64,000 bases of DNA from Falsiroseomonas sp041690465 (GCF_041690465.1 NZ_JAWLHG010000009.1:1-64000); one strand, 5' to 3'; shown: positions 1 through 10,605, counted from the first letter of the stretch. A program made the numbers and translations. The notes: generated by a model from the sequence alone, not told the origin.

Positions 1-1
1 C

Positions 2-88
2 GCCATCGGCAACCTCCTTGACCGCTTCAGCCCCGAAGAATGCACCGACTACCTGCGACACTGCGGCTATGCACAGTCAGGCCAATAA
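2..88 (+). pseudogene. C-terminal end of an IS630-family transposase (cut by window edge)
   Basis: The first 87 bases read in one frame to a TAA stop and give a peptide beginning AIGNLLDRFSPEEC and ending DYLRHCGYAQSGQ. The DRFSPEEC...YLRHCGY block is the typical C-terminus of IS630-type (DDE, TA-targeting) transposases. The upstream part lies outside the window, so I cannot say whether the transposase is intact. Its last codons overlap the 3' end of the convergent AraC-type gene, whose stop codon at 77-79 lies inside the transposase reading frame. Confidence 0.75.
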
Positions 89-1369
89 TGGTCTAGCCCG
101 CGCGAGTTCTGCACCGGCGGCCAGCGGCGCGTCGCTGCCGATGCGGCGCAGCAGGCTGCCGAAGTCTTCCGCCGAGCCGTCGTCCCACCGCGAAGGCGGC
201 CCATTTGGTAGCTGCATCCCGGCCATCACCGCGGCGCGCGCTTCGCGCGGCGTACAGCCGAAGGCAGAACGGAAGCTGCGGCTGAACGAGCTGGGGTCGA
301 AGAAGCCGACGCGCTCCGCGAGGGTCGCGATCGGCACGGCGGCGAGCGCGGGGTCGGAGAGCAGCGTGTGCACGACCTTCAGCCGCAGCGACTGGATGTA
401 GGTGGCAACACCCCCGTGCGGCTCCATCAGCCGGTACAGCGCAGAGCGCGACATCCCGGTCATGCGGCTGAGGCGCTCGGTGTTCAGTGTCGGCGAGGCC
501 AGGTGCTGGCGGATCAGCGCACGCACCCGCTCGAACTGCGCCACGGCCACGGCTTCAGCCGTCACGGCGCGCGGTGCGGCGGTGCGGAGCAGGCAGGCGG
601 AGAGCATGGCCCGCGTCACCTCCCCAAGGGCAGCCACGTCGGCGGGCGTGGCCTCGCGCAGGTGACGCTCGAGCAGTAGCAGGTAGTCGGCCAGCATTGG
701 CACGCCGGGCCCGTGCAACGGCCCTGGCCCGAGCGCGGCGAGCCCGGCCGAAATCGCAGGGAAGGCGTCACGCGGCAGGTTGATGGAGACCCACTCGCTG
801 GCGGTCCAATCGCTGATCCAGGGTTCGGCCAGGGAGAACAGGAAGGGCTGGCCCGGTGCGAAGACATGCCGGTCCTCGCCGAGCTGCACCTTGTTGGTGC
901 CATGCCGCAAGACGCGCACGACCCAGTGGTCGAGGGCGTCCCGGCGAAGATGATCCCGATGCCGCTCGAAGCGGCACGCGCTGATCCGGCTGATGCTGAA
1001 CATCATGTTGCCGAGCAGCCAGTTCTCGTTGCGATAGTATGGCGTGCTCGCCACCGGGTCGGGCACCAGGATCGTGTTCAGCGTCTGGAAGCGAGCGTTC
1101 CAGGCGTCCAGCCGCTGGCGATGTGGCAACCCGTCCGCCGTGAAGACGATGGGTTGCAGGCGGTCGGCAGATGCGGGTGCCGCCTCGGTCTGCCCAGCAT
1201 GGGGCGGGTCATGCGTAATCGCGCCACCTCCCGCGTTAGGGCATCGCGCTGAACCACTACGGTTCTGACAGCAGTTGGGAAAGTCGAAACAAGAGGGTCG
1301 CGCGTCCGCACACGCAAACGTGAGGTCGGGCTCGCCGCCGGACGCGTGAGCGCCCGACGGGGCGGCCAT
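77..1369 (-). CDS. AraC-family transcriptional regulator
   Basis: The C-terminal ~110 residues form an AraC/XylS double helix-turn-helix (recognisable segments: LNTERLSRMTGMSRSALYRL and ATLAERVGFFDPSSFSRSFR...GCTPREAR). The N-terminal part resembles the AraC-binding-like domain (PF14525 type) found in regulators of this class, with WVVRVLRHG and WISDWTASEWVSI segments. I chose the ATG at 1369; a GTG at 1456 would add 29 low-complexity residues, and no good ribosome site supports either. The protein ends with about 45 residues beyond the HTH, and its stop codon falls within the end of the neighbouring IS630-type element, so the natural C-terminus may have been replaced. The target genes are unknown. 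Confidence 0.8.
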   Translation of the reverse strand: MAAPSGAHASGGEPDLTFACADARPSCFDFPNCCQNRSGSARCPNAGGGAITHDPPHAGQTEAAPASADRLQPIVFTADGLPHRQRLDAWNARFQTLNTILVPDPVASTPYYRNENWLLGNMMFSISRISACRFERHRDHLRRDALDHWVVRVLRHGTNKVQLGEDRHVFAPGQPFLFSLAEPWISDWTASEWVSINLPRDAFPAISAGLAALGPGPLHGPGVPMLADYLLLLERHLREATPADVAALGEVTRAMLSACLLRTAAPRAVTAEAVAVAQFERVRALIRQHLASPTLNTERLSRMTGMSRSALYRLMEPHGGVATYIQSLRLKVVHTLLSDPALAAVPIATLAERVGFFDPSSFSRSFRSAFGCTPREARAAVMAGMQLPNGPPSRWDDGSAEDFGSLLRRIGSDAPLAAGAELARARPLLA

Positions 1370-1536
1370 CGCGGTTGATCTCGGGTAGATCGGGCCCCTG
1401 GCATCCGTACCCCCGGAGCACCGACTGTCAGCCCGAAGCGACGGGCATGCGGGCACGGGATCAGCGCAGGCCTGCGTGCGGTCACATGACTGCTTCGTGT
1501 CTGCCGACGTCCCGACCAGCTCCGCGCCGGCCGCTC

Positions 1537-2238
1537 CTACGCCTCCTTGTAGCGATACCCCAGCCCGTACAGGGTCTCGATCTGCGCGAAGTCGTTGTCC
1601 ACCTGGCGGAACTTCTTGCGCACGCGCTTGACGTGGCTGTCGATGGTGCGGTCGTCCACGTAGATGTTCTCGCCATAGGCCGCGTCGATCAGCTGGTCGC
1701 GGTTCTTCACCATGCCCGGACGCACCGCCAGCGCCTTCACCAGCAGGAACTCCGTCACCGTCAGCTGCACCTGCTGGCCCTTCCAGATGCAGGTGTGCTT
1801 CGTCTCGTCCAGCACTAGGTCGCCGCGCGCGATGATCCCCCCCGCCGGCGTGCCGCTGCCCTCGGCGCGAGAGGCCTCGTTGCGGCGGAGCAGGGCGCGG
1901 ATGCGCTCGAGCAGCAGGCGCTGGCTGAAGGGCTTGGTGATGTAGTCGTCGGCGCCCAGCCGCAGACCCATCAGCTCGTCCAGCTCGTCATCCTTGCTGG
2001 TGAGGAAGATTACCGGCATGGCGCTGCGCTGGCGAAGGCGCTGCAACAGCTCCATCCCGTCCATGCGCGGCATCTTGATGTCGAGCACGGCCAGGTCCAC
2101 CGGCCGCGCCATCAGCCCTTGCAGCGCGCTTTCGCCATCGGTGTAGGTGCGGACCTGGAAGCCCTCCTGCTCCAGCGTCATGGAGACGGAGGTGAGGATG
2201 TTGCGGTCGTCGTCGACGAGCGCGATGGTAGCGGCCAC
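1537..2238 (-). CDS. chvI: ChvI-type two-component response regulator (OmpR/PhoB family)
   Basis: A 233-residue protein with a CheY-like receiver (acidic triad DDD at 9-11, phospho-acceptor D53 in LAVLDIKMPRMDG, TSK near 102-104) followed by an OmpR-type winged helix (TEFLLVKALAVRPG, DDRTIDSHVKRVRKKF, IETLYGLGYRYKE). The combination matches alphaproteobacterial ChvI, the partner of histidine kinase ChvG and regulator ExoR, controlling acid and envelope responses. The GTG start at 2238 is preceded by AAGGAG at good spacing; longer extensions of the frame run into the divergent gene. pckA lies nearby as in rhizobia, but chvG is not downstream: the next genes are an AraC regulator and an IS end. 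Confidence 0.88.
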   Translation of the reverse strand: MAATIALVDDDRNILTSVSMTLEQEGFQVRTYTDGESALQGLMARPVDLAVLDIKMPRMDGMELLQRLRQRSAMPVIFLTSKDDELDELMGLRLGADDYITKPFSQRLLLERIRALLRRNEASRAEGSGTPAGGIIARGDLVLDETKHTCIWKGQQVQLTVTEFLLVKALAVRPGMVKNRDQLIDAAYGENIYVDDRTIDSHVKRVRKKFRQVDNDFAQIETLYGLGYRYKEA

Positions 2239-2341
2239 GGCGGTCACTCCTTGGGGTCGGCGGCTTCTGGACCCCGGCAGGGCTATGATGCGGTTCTGAG
2301 CCCAGATTGTGGCAAAGACGGGTCGGGCAATCGGAGACGAT

Positions 2342-3103
2342 ATGGCGACGGAAGGTCTTGGTTTCGAGGCAAGGCGGCTGATCCGCGCCGCCAGCGCCGC
2401 CACGCTGGCCACCAGCGCGGAGGGCATGCCCTTCGCCAGCCTGGTCACCCCGGCGACGGAAGGCGACCTCTCGCCGCTGCTGCTGCTCTCCTCCCTCTCC
2501 GAGCATACCCGCCACCTGAAGGCGGAGCCGCGCTGCTCCCTGCTGTTCGTCGGTGCGCCCGAGGGCCTCAATCCGCAGACCGCGCCGCGGGTGACGCTCA
2601 CCGGGTTGGCCGAGCAGGTCCCGGCGGAGGAGGTGGCGTCGCTCAAGGCCCGCTGGCTGGCGCGCCACCCCTATGCGGCGCTCTACGCCGATTTCGGCGA
2701 CTTCGCACTCTGGCGGGTCCGCCCAGGTGGCGCGCTGCTGGTCGGCGGCTTCGCCCGCGCCACCCGCCTGCGGCTGGCGGATCTGCTGCCGGACCCGGCT
2801 GCGGTGGCGGCGCTGGCAGCGGCGGAGGCGGAGATCCTCGGCCATGTGAACGCCGACCACCCCGATGCCGTCGCAGTGATCGCAGAACGGCTGCTCGGCG
2901 GGCCGGCTGGGGCCTGGCGCCTCGCAGCGGTGGACACCGACGGGTGCGACCTGGCGCTGGAGGAACGGGTGATGCGCCTGGACTGGCCGGCGCCGGTCGC
3001 CGACGCGGATGGCGTGCGGGCCGGGCTGATCCGGGCGGCGCGGCAAGCGCGTGCGGCGCAGCAAGGGTTTGCACCGCAACACAAGCCCTTGTCAGGCGAG
3101 TAA
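2342..3103 (+). CDS. HugZ-like pyridoxamine 5'-phosphate oxidase-family protein with DUF2470
   Basis: 253 residues. The N-terminal ~150 residues form a split-barrel PNPOx-like domain (RAASAATLATSAEGMPFASLVTPA..., LLFVGAPEG, PRVTLTGLAEQVP), and the C-terminal ~80 residues match DUF2470 (EAEILGHVNADHPDAV, VDTDGCDLAL). This architecture is shared with HugZ-type heme-degrading or heme-binding proteins and with uncharacterised FMN-binding relatives. The ATG at 2342 has GGAG five bases upstream and is preferred to the GTG at 2309. It is transcribed divergently from chvI across a gap of about 100 bases. Whether it uses heme or flavin cannot be told from sequence alone. Confidence 0.8.
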   Translation: MATEGLGFEARRLIRAASAATLATSAEGMPFASLVTPATEGDLSPLLLLSSLSEHTRHLKAEPRCSLLFVGAPEGLNPQTAPRVTLTGLAEQVPAEEVASLKARWLARHPYAALYADFGDFALWRVRPGGALLVGGFARATRLRLADLLPDPAAVAALAAAEAEILGHVNADHPDAVAVIAERLLGGPAGAWRLAAVDTDGCDLALEERVMRLDWPAPVADADGVRAGLIRAARQARAAQQGFAPQHKPLSGE

Positions 3104-3238
3104 CCGGCCGGTTCGCATTGCGTTCCGGTGCTTAGCCGCCCTAATTTCGCCGCCCTCGCCCGCGAAGGGTGCGAGTGCGCGCAGACACCGGCCTGACCTT
3201 TCCACCAGCCGGGCTCTGCGCCCCACCGGAGGAACTTG

Positions 3239-4834
<1,596 letters not shown>

Positions 4835-4857
4835 CCCGCGTAGCCCCCGCGCAAGCG

Positions 4858-4887
4858 ACCCCCTCCCCCGCGCGCGGGGGAGGGGGT
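4858..4887. terminator. Perfect 30-bp palindrome between pckA and the DUF2237 gene
   Basis: Left arm ACCCCCTCCCCCGCG (4858-4872) is the exact reverse complement of the adjacent right arm (4873-4887), with no spacer. It lies 24 bases after the pckA stop. There is no U-tract, so it is not a canonical intrinsic terminator; it may stop or stabilise pckA transcripts, or be a dispersed palindromic repeat. Confidence 0.5.
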
Positions 4888-4898
4888 AGCATTGGGCC

Positions 4899-5315
4899 AT
4901 GCCCCTCGACGACACGAACCGCCGCCGTGGCGGCGGCGAAGGCCCGCCGCCGGCGAAGAACGTACTTGGTGGAGCGCTACTGCCCTGCTCGGTCGCGCCC
5001 CTGACCGGCTTCTTCCGCGACGGCTGCTGCAACACCGGGCCGCATGACCTTGGCCTGCATGTGGTCTGCGCGCAGATGACGGCGGAATTCCTCGCCTTCT
5101 CCAGGGCGCGCGGCAACGACCTCTCGACGCCGCAGCCCGAATACGGATTCGCCGGCCTCAAGCCCGGCGACCGCTGGTGCCTCTGCGCCGCGAGGTGGGA
5201 GGAGGCGCGCGCGGCCGGCATGGCGCCGCCGGTGCTGCTGGAAGCGACCCATGTCGCGGCGCTGGCGGTGGTGGCGCTGGACGATCTGCGCGCGCACGCG
5301 CTGGACGCGGGGTAG
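4899..5315 (+). CDS. DUF2237 family protein
   Basis: 138 residues matching the small conserved DUF2237 family (COG3651): NVLGGALLPCS, TGFFRDGCCNTGPHDLGLHVVCAQMT, FSRARGNDLSTPQPEYGF and GLKPGDRWCLCAARW are near-invariant blocks in this family. The paired cysteines (GCC, CLC) and the histidine suggest metal or redox chemistry, but no function is established that I know of. ATG start at 4899. It converges with the MFS gene, leaving only three bases between the two stop codons. Confidence 0.85.
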   Translation: MPLDDTNRRRGGGEGPPPAKNVLGGALLPCSVAPLTGFFRDGCCNTGPHDLGLHVVCAQMTAEFLAFSRARGNDLSTPQPEYGFAGLKPGDRWCLCAARWEEARAAGMAPPVLLEATHVAALAVVALDDLRAHALDAG

Positions 5316-5318
5316 CGG

Positions 5319-6524
5319 CTACCGCCGGCGGACTTCCTGCAGCGCGGCAACCACGGCGGTGATCGCCATGAAGCCGGCGCCGAGCAGGAACACCGCGTTC
5401 GGGTGGCCGGCATCCATCAGCCAGCCGAAGAGCCGCGGGCCGATCAGCCCGCCGTTGTTGACGCCGGTGGAGACCAGGCCGAAGGCCGCGCCCGCCTGGC
5501 CGGGCGGGGCCGCGGCGCGCACCATCATGTCGCGCGAGGGCATGCAGAGCCCGGTCAGCACGCCCGAGAGACCGAGCAGCGCGACGACGGCGACGCCGGG
5601 CAGCGGCAGCGTGGCGACGCCGAGCGTCAGCACCGCCGCGGCGGCGAAGCCGGCGGCCGCCACCAGCCCATGGCGCTGCGATCGGTCTGCCAGGCCGCCG
5701 CCGAGCAGCACGCCGCAGGCCGAGCCGACCAGGAAGGCGGTCAGCCCCGCGCTCGCCGTCGCCAGCGACAACTGGTGGCCATCCACCAGCGCGGCGATGG
5801 CGAAGCCGTTGGTGCCGCTGATCGAGAGCGAGATCAGGACGAAGAATCCGGTAAGGCTGAGGATCGCCGGGCTCAGCAGCCGCGGCGGCTTCTCCCCCTC
5901 GGCGCGTTTCGGCTTAGACACCGCCACGTCGCGTGGGCAGGCCAGCCAGAGGAAGCCCGCCACGCCGAAGGCCGCGAGCCCGGCGCAGAGCACCGCCCCA
6001 TGCACCCCGAACACCGCTGCGAGACCAAGCATGGCCGCAGGCGCGGCGGCACCGCCGGCGTAGCCGGCGAAGGTATGCAGCGAGAAGGCGCGGCCCATCC
6101 GGGACGAGCCGATGCCGCCGTTCAGCAGCGCGTAGTCCGAGGGGTGGTAGACGGCATTCGCCAGCCCGGCGATGGCGCCGGCCAGGATCATCCAGCCATA
6201 GCCGCCGAAGATCGCGAAGGCGGTGAAGGCGATGCCGCCAGTCACCAGCCCCGCGGTCAGCACACGCCGCGGCCCGATGCGGTCCACCAGCAGGCCCATG
6301 GGCGCCTGGGTCAGCGCGGAGACCACGCTGAACACGGTGACCACCAGGCCGAGCTCCAGGAAGCTGACGCCCAGTTCCGGCCGCAGCAGCGGAAACAGCG
6401 GCGGGAACACCAGCATGTGCATGTGGCTGAGCGCATGCGCGGCCGCGACGGCGGTCAGCAGCCGTCGTTCCTCGCCGGTCCACCCCTGCGCCCCGGGAGG
6501 GATCGCGGCCGTTGCAGTACTCAA
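5319..6524 (-). CDS. MFS transporter
   Basis: 401 residues with about twelve hydrophobic helices, in the layout of the major facilitator superfamily. The motif-A-like loop is GLLVDRIGPRRVLTAG between helices 2 and 3, with a weaker echo GGGLADRSQRHGL between helices 8 and 9. Substrate unknown. The likely start is a TTG at 6524 that overlaps the polA stop (ATTGA) and sits five bases after GGAGG, so the gene is translationally coupled to polA. Coupling of an exporter-like MFS protein to polA is probably a transcription convenience rather than a functional link. Confidence 0.8.
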   Translation of the reverse strand: MSTATAAIPPGAQGWTGEERRLLTAVAAAHALSHMHMLVFPPLFPLLRPELGVSFLELGLVVTVFSVVSALTQAPMGLLVDRIGPRRVLTAGLVTGGIAFTAFAIFGGYGWMILAGAIAGLANAVYHPSDYALLNGGIGSSRMGRAFSLHTFAGYAGGAAAPAAMLGLAAVFGVHGAVLCAGLAAFGVAGFLWLACPRDVAVSKPKRAEGEKPPRLLSPAILSLTGFFVLISLSISGTNGFAIAALVDGHQLSLATASAGLTAFLVGSACGVLLGGGLADRSQRHGLVAAAGFAAAAVLTLGVATLPLPGVAVVALLGLSGVLTGLCMPSRDMMVRAAAPPGQAGAAFGLVSTGVNNGGLIGPRLFGWLMDAGHPNAVFLLGAGFMAITAVVAALQEVRRR

Positions 6525-9421
6525 TGCGCCTCCGCCCAGTTGCGCCCATGCCCGACTTCGACGGCCAGCGGGACCGACAGCGTGGCGGCGTTCTCCATCA
6601 CCTCGCGCACCAGGCGCGCGGTGGCTTCCGCCTCCGCCTCGGGGAGTTCGAAGACCAGCTCGTCATGCACCTGCAGCAGCATGCGCGCGGAGAGACCGGC
6701 TTCGCGCAGCGCGAGCGGCAGCCGGACCATGGCGCGCTTGATGATCTCGGCCGCGCCGCCCTGGAAGGGTGCGTTGATCGCGGCGCGCTCGGCGCCGGCG
6801 CGGCGGGCCTGGTCTCTGGCGCCGATCTCGGCGATCCAGATCTTGCGGCCGAAGGGGGTTTCGACGTAGCCGCGGGTGCGGGCGTCCTCCTTCAGCCGTT
6901 CCATGCAATCGCGCACGCCGGGATATTGCGCGAAATAGGCGTCGATGATCGAACGCGCCTCACCCGGCGGGATGCCAAGGCGCGCCGCCAGGCCGAAGGC
7001 GGACATGCCGTAGATCAGGCCGAAATTGATCGTCTTGGCGCGGCGCCGCGCTTCCTTGTCCACCTTGGCGGGATCGAGGTGGAAGATGTCGGCGGCGGTC
7101 CGGCTGTGGATGTCCTCGCCGCGCGCGAAGGCCTCCTTCAGCGACGGCACGTCGGCGACATGCGCCAGGATGCGCAGCTCGATCTGGCTGTAGTCCGCGC
7201 TGAGCAGCACGTTGCCGGGTTCGGCCACGAAGGCGGTACGGATGCGCGCCCCTTCTTCCGACCGAACCGGGATGTTCTGCAGGTTCGGTTCGGTGGAGGA
7301 GAGGCGGCCGGTGGTGGTGACGGCCATGGCGAAATCGGTGTGCACGCGCCCGCCGCCATCCGCCTTCTGGGCCAGCGCATCCACATAGGTGGATTTCAGC
7401 TTCTGGATCTGCCGCCAGTCCAGCACGCGGCGGGCGAGCTCCACGCCCTGCGCGGCCAGCTCCTCCAGCACGGAGGCATCGGTGCCCCAGGCGCCGGTGA
7501 GCTTGCTGCGCTTGCCGCCGGGCAGCTTCATTTCGTCGAACAGGATCTCCCCGAGCTGCTTCGGCGAGCCGACATTGAAGGGGCGCCCGGCAAGCTGGTG
7601 GATGTCCTTCTCGTAGGTTACCAGCTTTTCGGAGAAATCCTCGCCGATGCGGGCGAGCTCGGCGGCGTCCACCTTGATGCCGGCGAGCTCCATGTCGCGC
7701 AGCACCGCCACCATCCGCCGCTCCACCTGCTCGTAGAGCGAAAGCGCCTTCGCCTCCCGCAGCCGGGGCTTCAGCAGCGACCACAGGCGCAGCGCGACAT
7801 CGGCGTCCTCGGCGGCATAGGCGGTCGCCTTGTCGAGCGGGACCTGGCTGAAGGGGATGCGCGCACGGCCGGTGCCGGTGACGGAATCGAAGGTGATCGG
7901 CGTATGGCCGAGATGCCGCAGCGAAAGCTCGTCCATCCCATGCCCGTGCCGCCCGGCATCCATGGCGTAGGAAACCAGCATGCTGTCATCCACCGGCGCG
8001 ACGGCGATGCCGCCGTTCTCCACCCGGCACAGCACTTCCATGTCGTATTTGGCGTTGTGCAGCACCTTGAGGACCGAGGGGTCCTCCAGCAGCGGCTTGA
8101 GCTCGGCCAGCGCCGCACCGGCGTCGAGCTGTGCGGGCCGCCCCTCGCCCATCAGGTCGCCGCTGCCTTCGTGGCGCAGCGGCACGTAGCAGGCGCGGCC
8201 GGGTGCCGTGGCGATCGAGAGGCCGACGAGATTGGCCTTCAGCGCATCCAGGCTGTCGGTTTCGGTGTCGAAGCCGATCACGCCCGCCTCGCGCGCGGCG
8301 GCGATCCAGCTGCGCAGTGCGTCCGGCGTGGTGACGGTCTCGTAGGGGCCGAAGGGCGCCGCCGCGGCAGGGGGCGTTGGCATCGCCTGCGCCGCGCTGG
8401 GCGAGGAGAGGCGGTGGTTGCGCGTGGTGGGTGCGGCGCCGTCGCCGAAGCCGAGGCGCGCGAGCAGGCTGCGGAAGCCGTTCTCGCGCAGGAATTTCTC
8501 AAGCGCCGCCGGCTGCGGCGCGCGGGCGACCAGCTTCTCCACCGGGGCGGGCAGCGGCGCGTTGTCGTCCAGCTGCACCAGGCGGCGGCTGATGCGCGCC
8601 TTCTCGGCGTTCTGCTCCAGCGCCTCGCGCCGCTTCGGCTGCTTGATCTTCGCCGTGCTGGCCAGCAGCGTTTCAAGGTCGCCGTATTCGGCGATGAGCT
8701 GTGCCGCGGTCTTGATGCCGATGCCGGGCACGCCGGGGACGTTGTCGGTGGCATCGCCGGCCAGCGCCTGCACCTCGACCACCTTGTCCGGCGTCACGCC
8801 GAACTTCTCCAGCACCTCGGGCTCGCGGATCGGCTTCTGCTTGATCGGGTCGAGCATCTCCACGCCGGGCCGGATCAGCTGCATCAGGTCCTTGTCGCTC
8901 GACACGATGCTGACGCTGCCGCCCTCGGCGGCGAACACCTTGGCATAGGCCGCGATCAGGTCGTCCGCCTCGTAGCCCGGCTGTTCCAGGCGGCAGACGC
9001 CGAGCGCATCGGTCGCGTCGCGGATCAGCGCGAATTGCGGCACGAGCTCCGGCGGCGGCTCCGGGCGGTGCGCCTTGTATTCGGGGTAGAAGTCGTTGCG
9101 GAAGGTGGTCCGCGCGCTGTCGAACACCACCGCGATGTGGGTTGCCGCGTGTTTCGCGAGGAACTGCGACAGCATGGAGGTGAAGCCATAGACGGCGTTC
9201 ACATGGGTGCCGTCCGGCCGGGTCATCGGCGGCAGGGCGTGGAAGGCGCGGAAGATGTAGCCCGAGCCATCCACCAGGATCAGCCGCTTCTCCCCCGGCG
9301 CGACCGGGGGGAGGGGGCCGTTCGTGCCGTTGCCGGCGCTCGCCGGCGTGGCTTCCGCGACGATCCCGCCGGCGGCGGGCTCAGTGTCCGCCGTCGTCAC
9401 CCGCACCCTCGGCGAGCACAT
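6521..9421 (-). CDS. polA: DNA polymerase I
   Basis: 966 residues with the full three-domain layout. The 5'-3' exonuclease domain (about 45-320) starts with RLILVDGSGYIFRAFHALPP and contains IVSSDKDLMQL and the helix-hairpin-helix VPGVPGIGIKTAAQL. The DnaQ-like 3'-5' exonuclease (about 370-560) keeps GFDTETDSLD, so proofreading looks intact. The family A polymerase domain (about 600-966) has LSADYSQIELRILAH, RRRAKTINFGLIYGMS and LLQVHDELVFE. It repairs DNA and removes Okazaki primers. The ATG at 9421 overlaps the end of the upstream zinc-finger gene by about 40 bases; GTG codons at 9406 or 9400 are alternative starts. Confidence 0.96.
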   Translation of the reverse strand: MCSPRVRVTTADTEPAAGGIVAEATPASAGNGTNGPLPPVAPGEKRLILVDGSGYIFRAFHALPPMTRPDGTHVNAVYGFTSMLSQFLAKHAATHIAVVFDSARTTFRNDFYPEYKAHRPEPPPELVPQFALIRDATDALGVCRLEQPGYEADDLIAAYAKVFAAEGGSVSIVSSDKDLMQLIRPGVEMLDPIKQKPIREPEVLEKFGVTPDKVVEVQALAGDATDNVPGVPGIGIKTAAQLIAEYGDLETLLASTAKIKQPKRREALEQNAEKARISRRLVQLDDNAPLPAPVEKLVARAPQPAALEKFLRENGFRSLLARLGFGDGAAPTTRNHRLSSPSAAQAMPTPPAAAAPFGPYETVTTPDALRSWIAAAREAGVIGFDTETDSLDALKANLVGLSIATAPGRACYVPLRHEGSGDLMGEGRPAQLDAGAALAELKPLLEDPSVLKVLHNAKYDMEVLCRVENGGIAVAPVDDSMLVSYAMDAGRHGHGMDELSLRHLGHTPITFDSVTGTGRARIPFSQVPLDKATAYAAEDADVALRLWSLLKPRLREAKALSLYEQVERRMVAVLRDMELAGIKVDAAELARIGEDFSEKLVTYEKDIHQLAGRPFNVGSPKQLGEILFDEMKLPGGKRSKLTGAWGTDASVLEELAAQGVELARRVLDWRQIQKLKSTYVDALAQKADGGGRVHTDFAMAVTTTGRLSSTEPNLQNIPVRSEEGARIRTAFVAEPGNVLLSADYSQIELRILAHVADVPSLKEAFARGEDIHSRTAADIFHLDPAKVDKEARRRAKTINFGLIYGMSAFGLAARLGIPPGEARSIIDAYFAQYPGVRDCMERLKEDARTRGYVETPFGRKIWIAEIGARDQARRAGAERAAINAPFQGGAAEIIKRAMVRLPLALREAGLSARMLLQVHDELVFELPEAEAEATARLVREVMENAATLSVPLAVEVGHGRNWAEAH

Positions 9422-9605
9422 ATGTGCTCGAGCAGTAGGGGCAGGTCACCTGCCGGTCCACGATGCGCAGCCACACCTGCGGGTGGCCGAGCTGCCCGCC
9501 GCCGCCGTCACAGGCCACGGAGCGGGTCTGCACGGTGAAGGTCTCCACCGGCGTCACGCCGGGAATGAGGACGGGCGTGTAGCCCGTCTGTCGCGGATCG
9601 CGCAT
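9381..9605 (-). CDS. Small zinc-finger protein (zf-CHCC, NDUFS6-like)
   Basis: 74 residues. The segment VACDGGGGQLGHPQVWLRI...QVTCPYCSSTYVL contains the C-x8-H-x14-C-x2-C metal site typical of the zf-CHCC family (PF10276), related to the mitochondrial complex I accessory subunit NDUFS6 and found as a stand-alone protein in alphaproteobacteria. ATG start at 9605. It overlaps the start of polA and probably forms one transcript with it. Confidence 0.8.
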   Translation of the reverse strand: MRDPRQTGYTPVLIPGVTPVETFTVQTRSVACDGGGGQLGHPQVWLRIVDRQVTCPYCSSTYVLAEGAGDDGGH

Positions 9606-9652
9606 GCGGCTCCCTTGTGCTGGCCGGGCGGAAGATAGGCCCCCGGGGCCGA

Positions 9653-10585
9653 TCAGGCCAGTCCGCCCGCTTCCCGCAGGCGCCGCTGGTCCTGCGCCCT
9701 GGCGTGGAGCAGGGCGGCGCGCTGCAGCTCGTGCGGGATGCCGGCGCGGCGCGCGCCCTCGACCAGGAAGCCGAGGATGTGGTCGGCCTCGTTCGGCCCG
9801 CCCCGCTCCACGTCCCGCAGCAGGGAGGTGATCGCGGCGCTCCGTTCGTCCGCGAAGGCCCGCTCGACGAAGGGCCGCACATCGGCCGAGACGGCGTGCC
9901 CGTTGGCGGCGGCGACGGCGGCGTTGCCCTCGAGCATCGCCAGCGCCAGGTCCCGCCCGCCGGCGCGCACGATATCGCCGATCGCCGCGCGGAACAGCAC
10001 CGTGGCGCCGGCCAGGGTACCGATGATGACCAGCTTGTCCCACATCCGTTGCAGGATGTCGGGCACGGCGATCGCCTCCAGCCCGCGGCCGCGGCCGAGG
10101 GCGGCGGCAAGCACGGCGGCGCGGCCGCCCATCCGCCCGTCCTGCTCGCCGAAGACGAGTTCGCTCAGCTCCCCGGTCTGGCGTACTACGCCGTCCGGCG
10201 TCATCCCGGCGACGATGCGCGCCATGCCGCCCCAGACGCGCTCCCGCCCGAAGGCGGCGTTGAGGCGGTCCATGTGCGACAGGCCATTCAGCACCGGCAG
10301 TACCGCGGCACCGGCCTCGACCGCAGGGCGGATGGTGTCGATGGCGCTGTCGAGGTCGTAGGCCTTGGCGGTCAGCAGCACCGCGTCGAAGCCCGGGCCG
10401 GCCACCGCGGCCGTGGCAACCGAGCGGCGGATGTCGCCGGCCGGGCTTTCCACCACCAGCCCATCGCGGGCGAGCTGTTCGGCCCGCCGCGGCCGCACCA
10501 GGAAGGTCACGTCGAGACCACGTTCGATCGCGCGCCCGCCAAACACGGCGCCGAGCGCCCCGGCGCCAAGGACCAGCATCCGCAT
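9653..10585 (-). CDS. 2-dehydropantoate 2-reductase-family protein (PanE/ApbA), copy 1
   Basis: 310 residues. The N-terminal Rossmann fold begins MRMLVLGAGALGAVFGGRAIERG (GxGxxG NADP site), followed by FLVRPRRAEQLARDGLVVESPAGD, VLLTAKAYDLDSAI and VLPVLNGLSHMD. The C-terminal ApbA_C helical domain has DKLVIIGTLAG and LLRDVERGGPNEADHILGFLV. Family members reduce ketopantoate in pantothenate synthesis, but many paralogues act on other 2-keto acids. It sits 20 bases after a close paralogue, and the pair looks like a tandem duplication; which one is the true PanE cannot be decided here. Confidence 0.85.
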   Translation of the reverse strand: MRMLVLGAGALGAVFGGRAIERGLDVTFLVRPRRAEQLARDGLVVESPAGDIRRSVATAAVAGPGFDAVLLTAKAYDLDSAIDTIRPAVEAGAAVLPVLNGLSHMDRLNAAFGRERVWGGMARIVAGMTPDGVVRQTGELSELVFGEQDGRMGGRAAVLAAALGRGRGLEAIAVPDILQRMWDKLVIIGTLAGATVLFRAAIGDIVRAGGRDLALAMLEGNAAVAAANGHAVSADVRPFVERAFADERSAAITSLLRDVERGGPNEADHILGFLVEGARRAGIPHELQRAALLHARAQDQRRLREAGGLA

Positions 10586-10605
10586 CGGCCCGTCCCTTCC
10601 GTGGA

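Noticed and set aside
2239..2646. N-terminal extension of chvI to 2646
   Set aside because: It overlaps the divergent HugZ-like gene; the GTG at 2238 has a clear ribosome site and starts the receiver domain.
6512..9538. Very long plus-strand ORF (1008 aa) opposite polA
   Set aside because: It is the antisense shadow of polA in high-GC DNA; composition is Arg/His/Gly-rich and no family motif is visible.
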